Of a stretch of DNA of 64,000 nucleotides, positions 1-9,415 are shown one piece after another. Source of the DNA: Mermis nigrescens (Eukaryota > Nematoda > Enoplea > Mermithida > Mermithidae). The stretch's first letter is position 1. Each line of letters starts with the position of its first letter. The notes under the pieces were generated by a model. The model searched no databases and was not told where the DNA came from. It saw only the letters and a program-made list of their open reading frames with translations. The translations under genes were made by a program, and so were the position numbers. The stretch is from NCBI GenBank assembly GCA_036768485.1, contig JAVLUZ010000154.1, positions 7,422,512 to 7,486,511 on the forward strand, written 5' to 3'.

Positions 1-1915
1 TTGCTCTCTCGACCTCTCCATTGGCCATTGGGTGATAGGCCGTTGTAAATACTCTACGCGTTGTAAATAGGTTTGTTATTTCTTTCATAAGTTCTGATGT
101 AAAATCGGAACCGCGATCAGATTGGAGTATCTGTGGGGCTCCATGTCTACACGCGATTTGTGTCACGAAAAGTCTTGCAATTGTACGAGCAGTAATATTT
201 TCCGTGGCAAATGCTTCAATATACTTGGTGAAATAGTCAATAAACACAACAATGTATTTATTTCCATTTTCAGTTAAATTTAGCGGCCCTACGCAGTCTA
301 CTGCAATTCGTTCGAAAGGACCCGAAGATGAAATCGGTTGAATACTTGCAGCAATTTTTTGTCGCGCGGGTTTGTTACGCTGACAAATGTCACACGTTTT
401 ACAATATTCTGCGATTTGCTTAGACATGCCTTTCCAGAAATATTTTTTCGCAACTAATCGTACAGTTTTTCGCGCACCAAAGTGTCCAACGAGCTCATCA
501 TCATGATGGCTCTGAATGAGTAAGGGTTTTAGCAGAATAGGAACTACCACCCTTTTTACTTTGTCATTAGCTTTATAAAGAATTCCGTTTTCAATCACAA
601 AACCTTCTGGGCATTCTTGTTGAAAATAATTTTTTAACTCTAGGTCTTCTTGCTGTAGAAAACCTATTCCCATTTCAGGCTTAGTGAGCGTAAGAGATAT
701 TTCTTTTTCCATTTTTACTACATTAATCCCGCAATTTTCATCATCCTCAATTTTTAGCTTATTATCATCTATATCAAAATATTTTGTTTCGCATAAATTT
801 GGCAGACGGGATAACGAATCTGCATTTTGATTTCTTACCCCCTTTCGCGGTATTACTGAAACTTTTATTCCTGCTAATGATAGGCCCCAACGTGCTATTC
901 GGGCTGAAGGGTTCGATTTTTCCAAAATCGATTTGACTGCTGTGTGATCTGTTTCAACAATAACTTCTTGCTGGTACAGATAAGGTCGAAAATACTTAAT
1001 AAATTCGACTACTGCAAGTGTTTCTAACTCGGTGACTGCATAATTTTTCTCAGCAGGTTTTAGAGTGCGACTCGCATAGGCTATTGGATGCTCTCGGTTG
1101 TCATTTTGAAATTGTGATAAAACACCTCCAATCCCATTATACGAGGCGTCTGTTTGCAAAATAAACGGACGTGCAAAATCAGGATGAGATAAGATGGGTG
1201 ATTTTATCAATTTTTCTTTTAGATGTTGAAAAGAATTTTCCTGTTCTTCTTTCCAAACAAAACTTCTATCCTTTCTTAGCAAGCGATTTAATGGTTCAGC
1301 AATTTTCGAACAATTTTCAATAAATTTTCGATAGTAGGAGATGATACCCAAAAACGACTTAATTTCCTTGACGTTGGTGGGCTGAGGCATTTCTTTCACT
1401 GCCTCTATCTTTTTTGGGTCTGGTGAAATTCCTTGTCCCGAGATTACATATCCTAAAAATAGCGTTTCTTCATGCGAGAATTTACATTTAGACAATTTTA
1501 ATTTCATGTTGGCCTCATTTAGTCTTTCAAGAAGCGTTTCTAGCCGCCTCATCATCTCGTGATGATTAGGGGCGAAAATTAAGTTATCGTCTAAATACAC
1601 AAGGCAGACACTCCACTGTAGACCAGATAAAACAATGTCCATGAGCCGGGTAAACGATGCCGGCGCATTACAAAGTCCGAAAGGTAGGTAATTAAACTCG
1701 TATAAGCCTACTGGTGTGTTAAATGCTGTTTTTTCTTTATCTTCCTCCTTAATTGGAATTGTATAATAGGCATTCGATTGATCCAAAGTCGTAAAATATC
1801 TCATACCTTTTAGCGTGTCCAAAATATCGTCGATTCTTGGTAAAGGGTAAACATTTTTTTCGTAATATTATTTACACCTCGAAAATCAATGCACATTCTG
1901 TGTTTCCCATCCTTT
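1..1915 (-). pseudogene. pol: pol, main part: RT palm, RNase H, integrase (open at window edge)
   Basis: One open frame of about 630 codons runs to the window edge with no stop. It copies the element RNA into DNA, removes the RNA strand and inserts the product. Visible in order: RT fingers and palm with CIDFRGVN, LDQSNAYY and the catalytic VYLDDNLIF; RNase H with TDASYNGIGGVL, the Glu of ETLAVV, TDHTAV and NADSLSRL; integrase with an HHCC zinc site (HH...GHF...CKTCDIC) and a full DDE core, Asp in AVDCVGPL, Asp in SDRGSDF, and Glu of GEVERA 36 residues after the second Asp. The frame meets the upstream RT segment only through a one-base slip in an A run near 1,911-1,916. The C-terminal integrase part lies outside. 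Labelled pseudogene because of that slip, which could also be a sequencing error. Confidence 0.93.
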
Positions 1916-2714
1916 TTCGTACTAATACTACGTTCGTTGACCAGGGAGAAATGCTGGGTCTGATAATTTCCTTATTTTCGAGTTTTGTCACCTCATCTAT
2001 TACTATTTGTTTCTCTGCTGGTGAAGTACGGTATGGATGCTTATGTATAGGTGTGCTTTGATCTGTATCGATGACATGCTCTATTAAATCTGTTTTTCCA
2101 TAGTCCATTTCGTCTCTGGCAAACAAATTAGGAAAACGGACGAGGAGGTTCATGATGTCGTCACGTTCTACACTGGATAACGTAGGCGAAATATTCGTAT
2201 TTTGTGTTATCCATTGTTTTATGTCTTGTGTTTGCATAATATCGTGGGTTAGTGTGTTTTTGCACCTTGGTTCATTTACATTATGATCTACGTGCATATT
2301 CACTGTGCCTATCTTTGTATTACCGTATAGGCGTGCCTCACACATATTCGGGTTGAATACTTGAATTGGTATTCTGCTGTCCTCCTGCAAAAGACATATA
2401 GAATGAGCTAAATGTATTTCTTGTGTATTTTTGCACTCCATTGGTTCAAAAATTACCTCATCTCTAGGGAGATAATGGGAGGGCGTTCTGGCAAAAATAA
2501 CCTGTATTGACCGTGGGCTTATTATTTCGTCCTGAGTCAATGTTATTGCGCTTCGTTTTTCAGGCGGGTTGTATCTCATACCTAAGGCGGGTATGGCAAC
2601 GTCTCTGAATGTTATGGTTGATTTTTGCAAATTTAGTTCAATTTTCTTGAATCTAGACAAAAAATTTGCTCCTAGCAGCAGATCTGCAGCACAATTTTCT
2701 TGTATATAAACCAA
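1872..2714 (-). pseudogene. pol: pol, upstream part: protease end and RT N-terminus
   Basis: A 280-codon frame. Its start carries DLLLGANFL, which matches the conserved ILG-type segment near the end of retroviral aspartic proteases. The last third is the classical RT entry: HVIDT, a Tyr-Arg-x-Ser-Pro motif (PYRTSPAEK) and IIRPSISPWSTNVVLVRK. It then shifts out of frame in the AAAAAGG run near 1,911-1,916 and stops at 1,872, while the RT continues in the next frame. The middle (residues about 40-180) is a linker without a motif I recognise. Because the ORF has no upstream stop of its own making, its first Met is not a real start; it is the continuation of the protease frame. Confidence 0.85.
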
Positions 2715-3047
2715 TAATGTTTCTTTTATGTCATATGCGCTATCAAAACGAAAGCGGACCCAAGGATAGTGATTTCACTTCCGTTAGCTGCTATAGGACG
2801 AACAGATGTTTCGTACGTTTTAAAATTCGGCAATTTTTGTGCGATTTTAAGATCCAGTAGCGAATAGGACTGCACCAGTGTCTACCATAGCTGTCACTTC
2901 TACGCAATTATTTAGAATTACGTTGATGTGTGTAGTTTTCTTGTTTTCTCCACTGATGCTAGCTATCGATTCTTCGTTTTTAGCTAAATTTTTCCACATT
3001 ACCTTTTTAGGTTTCTTCCTCGTTGTCGGCTTTAATAGTCTCATCAT
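2715..3047 (-). pseudogene. retroviral-type aspartic protease, N-terminal part
   Basis: The ATG at 3,047 lies only a few bases after the stop of the envelope-like gene. A lysine-rich leader is followed by VTAMVDTGAV, with the DTG active-site triplet of clan AA proteases, which cleave the Gag-Pol precursor. The frame stops at 2,847, just after the active site. Protease-like sequence continues in another frame to about 2,740 and then changes frame again before the segment at 2,714. That makes two frame breaks in about 150 bases, while the residues on either side still look like protease. Expression of pol from its own ATG right behind the envelope-like gene would be unusual. Confidence 0.75.
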
Positions 3048-3055
3048 TGCTTCAC

Positions 3056-4885
3056 CTATACTCTCGCGTTGTCGTACTTCGGATGAAGAGGGAGGGTGGA
3101 AGCATTAATAACAGATGATCGTTTTTGAATCATGTAAAGATAAGCAAAATAGCCGATTACGCCAAAAACAAGTACAATTAGTAGCAAATTGAATAAAAGT
3201 TGAACAGGACCTGTCAGCAATGCACTAAAATTGCTGGAAAAACTATTTTGTGTTCCAACGATTAGCTTTTCTAAACTATTTTCGGCTCCCTGTACGACAG
3301 TTTTTATTCCTGTTCCTGCTCCTACCAACGATTCACGAATTAGGTTGGGTTGGAGGGCCATCCCAGCCGTGTAGTCTAACAGTCGGTGCAAAGTTTTCTC
3401 TAGTTTTTCGGTTTTATATAAGTAATTCCGAAAAAGTCCGAAAGTCGGTTCTCCGGATGCTAAACGATCGTGAAAAACTGCTGGTGTGTTAAATTGGAAA
3501 AGGCTAAAATTTTCTTTCCATTTTAGCTCTAATGGTATTTCAGAAACATGAATTAAACCGTGTTCTGTGACCCATTTGTCTTTGTATCGGAAAATTTCGA
3601 CTTTCTTGTGTAAACAGTTTACAGTTTCTGAGAAGTGGACTAAATCTTCACTTCCTGGGAGTGCAAACCAAATCTCTGCATTGTACTCTACAGGTAGGTA
3701 CTTATAACACGTACCATTTATTTTATGATCAGTGTAAACTTTCGTCACGTTAACTTTTCAGCAAGTCCAAATTGTAAGGACATCCCCTGTAAATTCAGCT
3801 AAGAGATCCCTCCTTTGAAAAAAGGCTCGGGCCCCTATGGTAGGATCCAGATACAAAAGCTGCCAAATTATGTCTAGGCTTCGCTGAAGTTGACGGCATA
3901 ATTCTGACCAAATTCTCCGAAAACTCGAGATTTCTTCTTGGAAAATTCGAATTTCGAGATAATTTAGTTACAAGTTTACAGGGTCAAAATTTCCTTTTTC
4001 GATTTTAATAATTTTTGGCGCTTTTAGCGTATGATTGGACCAGGCGCCCAACCCCTTATTGGAGTTATACCCTACTATGACACCTTGCTCTGAAATAAAT
4101 GCGTTTCGTATCTCGTGACACTTTTTATATTCGCCTTTTATTAAGAATGCCGCCTGTAAATCGTCAACAACGACATACTGATTACTAATTAAGGCGGGAA
4201 AAGTGCCACGGGGGATGAATGGGCAAATTTCTTGAAAAAATTCCCCGTGCCAAATAAAAGTAGACTCCATGTTTTTGCACTTCCCATAGGTGGGGCGGCA
4301 AGAACTTACATCCCCTAAATCTGAGACAACACTCCGTCCGGTCCAACTGGCAACCTGACCCTTTTCTATGATAAAATTCGTTATGGAGCTGCACAAGTCG
4401 TAGCAGCACCAGGAAAATCGAATTTCTAATTTTTGGTCAGTTGTCAAAAATCCGTTTTTATCTAATTTTAGATGAATTCCTTCAAATTCATTATTTTCGA
4501 AGGAATTTTTACACATTTTGTAAGAAACTGGTTGGCTTTCGGTTTTATCCAAAATTATGCCTTTCGACCCGAAAAATCCAGTGTTTGTACACACTGTTCT
4601 AGTGATTTTCATGCATTTTATGGCAAAAGCGCTTTTCGGTTCGGTTCTTGGAACAAAAATTGCGACGTTTTGCTTTTCTGGCCTTGGGAGGTTTCCTCCG
4701 GGTAAAGTGCATTGCACCGAACGGGGCAAACTTATGGGGTGGCCGCTACGACTCGAACCACACACTTGGAACTCCCGGTCTCCCATGGCACATTTCGTGA
4801 TACAAATAAAGGACATTACGATAAACGTAGCTTTACACGAATAAGGCGAATTGGCGCAGCAAAGCGATTGTTTAATAAGTAGCAT
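3056..4885 (-). pseudogene. envelope-like membrane glycoprotein (class I membrane topology)
   Basis: From the Met at 4,885 a hydrophobic signal-like segment (FIVMSFICITKCAMG) leads into a Cys-rich ectodomain of about 290 codons. The frame ends at 3,968; the glycoprotein continues in another frame, meets a TGA near 3,764, and then runs open to 3,056. The last part has a Cys-containing ectodomain, an amphipathic stretch (EKLEKTLHRLLDY), one strong membrane span (LLLIVLVFGVIGYFAYLY) and a short basic tail (MIQKRSS...). About 610 codons in total, normal for an envelope. Such genes let an element form infectious particles. The segment near 3,790-3,860 (Gly-Ala-Arg, then Gly-Asp-Val-Leu and a Cys) reminds me of the glycoproteins of negative-strand arthropod viruses such as chuviruses that LTR elements have captured; that origin is an inference. 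Position between gag and protease is abnormal. Confidence 0.6.
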
Positions 4886-6066
4886 TAAAAAGTAAATGCA
4901 CGGCTTATTTAGTTTAGATAAATTGTCTAAAAGCGTCTTAAATAAATTTAAGCAATACGCCGCTTTTCTATCATACAGAATGGCTGCCATACCAGCAGCA
5001 ACTGCTGCTCCATCCTTATCCAAATTTGGCGCCGTCGGCATCAGTGCCGCTTCCGACGTCTTCAGTCGCATCGTCGGCAGCGCTCTCGCTTTTGGCGAGC
5101 CATCCTTCGTCGCAGTCTGACATCTCCTCGACGTCAGCATCCGAGACGTCTGTGAGAGGAAATTAGAGCATGAGAATATTTTTAGTGACAGGATCTTTTG
5201 ACATTTTATCGACCTTAGCCACTTTAAAATAAGTTTGTTTCTTGAAATGACATAAAAAACAGTAATTCTCAAGCTGTTCACAAGAAAGACGACAGAACTA
5301 CACACTTTCGCAATAATTTCGTTTCTTTTCTTTATTCCCCAAAAATTTTGGCGCTTAGCGCTTGCTTTAGCCTTGAAAATGTAATATTTGAGGAAAGAAA
5401 AGAATTTTTGCGGGCCAAAAGAGTGCCAGTTATTTGCACAAAGATGCTTACTTATTAAACGTTTATCCATGCGGTTATATTGAATTTTAAAGGCAACATG
5501 TTCACAAAAGTGTGTAAACATAATACGAATTTCGAAAGAATAAATTGTTAATCTAGGTACGGTAAAATTTAAGCAATCATGAAGAGTGAATGAATAATTT
5601 CGTATCGTTACTTCAAGTTCATTATAATTTTGCGCGTTTTTAGACATATTCAATTTCTTAAAATATGACATTTACGCACTGCTAAGTTTAAGCATTAATA
5701 TGAATATCTGCATGCACTGATAATATGATAAAATAATATAACATATCAGACAATGATAATACAACGCTAATATAACTGCATGCACATAACTGCAAATGAA
5801 TAGCAAAAAGGAGAATGTGAATAAAGTCATTGATAAATGCATCAAAATGACGAAGAAAATATTTAGAATTTTTAATGTTAATTCGAAAAAATTTCTTTCT
5901 AAAGAAATTACGAGGTAAATTAGAATAGAGACAAAAATTATCAAATAATTGAGAAAAAACGTAGGAAGGTTCTCGCCAGAAAAACGATCCCACTTGACGA
6001 TACGAAGGTCCGGGATTCGGAGAATCCGGCGACTCTTTCTCGGTTTCCGTCAAGCCGTTTTCATTC
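4886..6066 (-). other. region between gag and the envelope-like gene, with a candidate splice acceptor
   Basis: Mostly AT-rich. A long frame that continues upstream of the envelope Met to 5,671 is open, but its composition there looks like chance. A good minus-strand 3' splice site lies at 5,150-5,151 (TTTCCTCTCACAG). Directly after it, in a different frame, 5,149-5,015 encodes an acidic GC-richer peptide (Asp/Glu/Ser/Ala-rich, e.g. SDADVEEMSDCDEGW) ending at a TAA. This could be the acceptor of a spliced subgenomic RNA, as retroviral envelopes use. A second frame at about 6,230-5,950, overlapping the end of gag, also looks coding (charged, Pro/Ser-rich), so the gag C-terminus may have shifted frame. 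Confidence 0.4.
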
Positions 6067-7596
6067 TTAGATTTTCTCGCCATCAAGGAGCTGTCGACCG
6101 TGCTCCGGACAAAGATGGCACGTGCATCTTTTCGGCTTTGCTTTTCCTTGTCGACGGTTTCGATGCGATCGTGGAAGGCGTCGATTTGGCTGTTGGCGGC
6201 GTCGATGGCGGCGGAGCGGAGGTGGCGCGGCAGCTGAAATCGGAGCGTTTTCAGACTCGGACGATAAATCGTTGAGAGGGTGAGGCGGGAACACCCCCGT
6301 AAATTGCGGGTTATCGACTGGGTCGTCGAATTTTCCGTGTTCCCATAAAATAACGCGGCCGCCCACATAACGGAAGATCGGGTGCTCGAGCCGCCACTGC
6401 TCATAGTGGCGGAACCGATTGGCAGCCTCTAGAGCGGTGTAATCAGTGTCCGATTCATATTCGGTTTCACTTTCAGTTGCTGAATCGTCGCTCGTTTCAA
6501 ACAGATCAGCAACATCAGCCGCTCCTTGTTCTGCACAGAGAGGGAAATTTACGAAATTTACGTGGCCATGTCCCATCACCCTGTGGAGCAAGCCCTCATC
6601 TTCTATATCGAAAAATTCGGAGTTTGAATGATTTTCACTTGTTTCATCCGTTAAAATATTACTATTTGTCGGCCTTCCCAAATTTTCTGAGAAACGAACG
6701 TTTTTTACATTATTTCTCGGGGAATTAGAATTTTGGGCTTGGTCTGGCCGGGGGACTGGACTTGGGGTCCGTAGGTGAGGCCCCGGACTATACATTCTGG
6801 ACTCCCTGTGCCTATTACCTGCATTAAATGAATTTTGCCTTGTGTTATTCGAATAATCACGATAGTTCCGATTATTATTATTTAATGCATTTCGCGGTTG
6901 CCCATTATTTCTGAAATTTACATTTCTTTGGTAATCGTTTAAATTACGATTTGCATTTCTATTTAGGTTATTGTTATTAGAATTACGGTAATTACCATCG
7001 CGGTTCGGTGGGCAGCGGAAAGGCTCGTGGAACCCATTGCAACGTGCGCAGTGCGATGGGCGCGACCAATGCGCCAAAGGACCGCAGCGGCACTCTTCTG
7101 TGACGTGATTCGGACTGTCACACATACGGCATCGATTTTGGCGGATGAGCATTTCTTTAATCTCGTCTAACTTCTTTTCCATTGCAGATCCTGAAGGTAA
7201 AATCGATAAATTATAGTCGGCTCTGGGCTCGCTGGACGGTGTAGGGTAATCTTGTATGTTTTCCCGAAAAACTTGGCGTTCAGTGTACGATGCCCGCCTG
7301 ATGGCATCTGTCAAGGTTCCGCACTCCTGATATTTGATTCCTTCGTAAATTTTAGGCAGAAGCTCCCTGATGTAAATTGGTTTTATGATACTTTCCCGGC
7401 TATTTTCCGAAAGTTGGGGGTAAGCTGATCTAGCTAGCTTTTTCAACCTCTCAGAAAATTCCAGGACGGACTCAGCCCTCCGTTGTTTGGCGTCGTACAC
7501 TAAACCCTGAAAAATATCACTATCACGACCCTCCGAAAATTCAAGCTTAAGTGCCCCAATGACATCGTCAAAGCTAGGGTCACGAAGTGTTTCCAA
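6067..7596 (-). pseudogene. gag: gag, capsid end and nucleocapsid
   Basis: The structural polyprotein that coats the element RNA. The first 110 residues match the conserved part of Ty3/gypsy capsid (retrotransposon gag family): an acidic region, then QRRAESVLEFSERLKKLAR and an ELLPKIYEGI segment. Two zinc knuckles follow at about residues 156-170 and 180-195: CRMCDSPNHVTEEC (CX2CX4HX4C) and CARCNGFHEPFRC (CX2CX3HX4C, one residue short of the standard spacing). Then comes an Asn/Arg-rich RNA-binding stretch of about 90 residues, an acidic segment, and a Pro/Arg-rich tail. It joins the upstream capsid part across a frame break at 7,597-7,606. Confidence 0.85.
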
Positions 7597-7605
7597 AATA
7601 TTATT

Positions 7606-8361
7606 TTAAGTCGCCAAGGCGGCACCAATGCAATTTGATTCTAAAAATGCGATTTTATAAGCATCATCCGCATTTGAAACACCTTGGAGAACCATATATT
7701 TTTTGAACTTTTTAATCCATTCATGAAAAGATTCACCAAAAGCTTTAGAAAATGGCTTAGGGGGTCTTTGAGTCATCAAAGCACCCAGGCGTTGAAAAGG
7801 ATCTCCCAATGGGCCTGTTACGTTAGGTTCCGCATGCTGTTGGACCCGCTCTTCCAAATTTGTCACTTTTCGCATCAGTGGAGCACCAAATTCGTCAAAA
7901 GCGTTTTTAAAAGCTTCCTCCATTTGTTTAGGATCAAATGCCATTTTTCTCGTTAACGCTTTTTTCGATTTTTGAATCAAAAATTCTTTAACGAAAGGTG
8001 CAAAACTTTTGGAAAATTTATCTTTCTGTTCCCCTTTTAGTTCGCTTTCTTCCCTTAAGTCAGTTTGTTCCGACGTACTTGGAGTGAGACTTACAATATT
8101 TTTAAAAGAAGTTGGCTGTACGCCTACTTTAGGGGTACTGTGTTCTCTAGGAATAGCAAATGAAGTATGTAAAGTGTCTAAAAATGTTTGATGAGCTTTT
8201 AAAGTATTTTCAAAAGCTTTTGTGTCTTCTTGATCAGAAAATTCTTCAGATGAGGTTAAAGCGCTTTTCTGAAAAACTTTTCCGTTCTCAGAGTCAGAAT
8301 TTGAATCCGTTTTGACTTTTCCCGGTTTTTCACTTTTTTTCAATCTTCCCTGACCGTTATT
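7606..8361 (-). pseudogene. gag: gag, N-terminal part
   Basis: Open from just after a TAG at 8,362-8,364 to 7,606. The first 130 codons are charged and Ser-rich; the rest leads into capsid (EWIKKFKKYMVLQGV...DDAYKIAFLES) and continues, after a frame break, in the 7,596 frame. There is no ATG before 7,944 (MAFDPKQMEE); the only earlier start-like codon is TTG at 8,343. Either Gag starts at 7,944, or its true 5' end was lost where the 1.04-kb repeat begins at 8,376. Only about 15 bases separate the in-frame stop from the edge of that repeat. Confidence 0.7.
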
Positions 8362-8375
8362 CTACCCAAAACAAT

Positions 8376-9415
8376 ATTCAAAATCTCATTCATATTCGAA
8401 TTCCCCATCCTTCAAAAAGTCTGCCTGATTTTTTTCGTGACTCTAGCTACAGTAGGACGTGAGAAAAAAAGTCCCATTTTTGGGACGGTCGTTAATAAGT
8501 GTATGTCCCATTTTTGGGACGGTCGTTAATAAGTTTACATGCAGGACGCTCGTCAATAAGTGTACATCCCATTTTTGCCATCATTTTTGCATGGAAAATT
8601 TTTGGGATTGACGTTCTCTATATAGTCTGATGTCGTTCCAAGGCGATTCTCTAGTTTAGATACATACAAGGTACATATAGGTAGGTATAGGTACCTATGT
8701 ACCTAATTGGACTGTAAAGCAGCTGGTTTACATATGTAGGTAGTATCAGGGACGGATGGGGGGGGGGGCAACCGCCCCCCATTGGCCCGAAATAATGCGC
8801 AAATTAACTATTTTTGAGCGATATTCGGGTAAAAACGGGCAATTTTTCCGCCCAAATACATAAGGGTCCCACTCCCCCCTTAGGGGTACCGCCCCTCCCC
8901 TTAGGAAAATCCTGGATCCGCCACTGGGTAGTATGTATGTACGTACAATTCTAAGAGAGAATTTGAGCAATTTCTGAAGGTAATAAAGGTCATGAAGACA
9001 TCAAGAGAAAAACAGAGTTGCTTTTTCATGCTGTCACTTATGAGCGCGCGTCCCAAAAATGGGACTTTATTTTTTGATTTAAATTTCTCAAAGGGTATTA
9101 GCCGCATTTTAATTATTGAGATACCGTTAGAAAGCCCTGAATGAGCTCCACAGCTCGTAAAAATTCCTGACCAGAGAAACAAAAGATCGTGGAACCCGGG
9201 ACGACCAAAGTGGCGGACAAAAAGTGAGGTTATTTCAATACAGTATATTTCAAATTTCACACTACTAACATAAAAGAAAATGCACATAAACTTGCAGATC
9301 TTGGACAATGCTTTCGAATGAACACTCGCACGCTTTATAAGATTCCATCGTTCTTGAGTTATTTTGCAGCAAACTTTGTGGAGGAAAATGGGACGGGCGT
9401 TAATGAAGGGTTAAA
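8376..9415. repeat. 1.04-kb dispersed repeat, copy 1
   Basis: Nearly the whole stretch recurs, in the same orientation, at 59,925-60,946. Shared sequence starts at ATTCAAAATCTC and ends at AAGGG(T/A)TAAA. Near the left end a ~38-bp unit containing GTCCCATTTTTGGGAC and CGTTAATAAGTG is repeated two to three times, and a related GGGACGGGCGTTAATGAAG sits at the right end. It carries a nested hAT-type MITE. It could be the LTR of the adjacent retroelement (the second copy then being a solo LTR), but it lacks TG...CA ends and no primer site follows it, so I leave its class open. TATA-like CTATATAG occurs near 8,620. Confidence 0.8.
8747..8926. mobile_element. hAT-type MITE, family 1 (180 bp), copy 1
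   Basis: Ends are CAGGGACGGAT and, inverted, CAGTGGCGGAT, so the inverted repeats share 9 of 11 bases. It is flanked by a perfect 8-bp duplication GGTAGTAT at 8,739-8,746 and 8,927-8,934. An 8-bp target duplication plus CAG termini is the hAT signature. It contains G- and C-runs and no coding capacity. The same insertion, at the same place, is in the second copy of the host repeat, so it predates that repeat's spread. Confidence 0.85.

Larger units (their letters stand above)
1..8375 (-). mobile_element. Ty3/gypsy-like LTR retroelement, internal region
   Basis: Reading the minus strand, the order is gag (8,361-6,067), an intervening AT-rich stretch, an envelope-like gene (4,885-3,056), protease (3,047 onward), then RT, RNase H and integrase to the window edge. 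The pol stop and the 3' LTR lie outside the window. Gag-pro-pol with RNase H before integrase is the Ty3/gypsy order; the envelope-like gene between gag and pol is not where it normally sits. The pol part is almost intact, so the copy looks young, but I see frame breaks in gag, the envelope-like gene, protease and RT. No canonical 5' LTR (TG...CA) or tRNA primer site is visible next to gag; a 1.04-kb dispersed repeat abuts it instead. Confidence 0.9.

Noticed and set aside
5160..5671. N-terminal half of the 567-codon frame as part of the envelope protein
   Set aside because: AT-rich, with chance-like composition, and the signal-like segment only starts at 4,885; a different frame looks coding at 5,015-5,149.
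8341..8343. TTG at 8,343 as the gag start
   Set aside because: Animal retroelements normally use ATG; the first in-frame ATG is at 7,944.
8376..9415. Firm call of this repeat as the retroelement's 5' LTR
   Set aside because: No TG...CA ends, no primer-binding site at its border and no view of a 3' partner; left as a repeat of unknown class.
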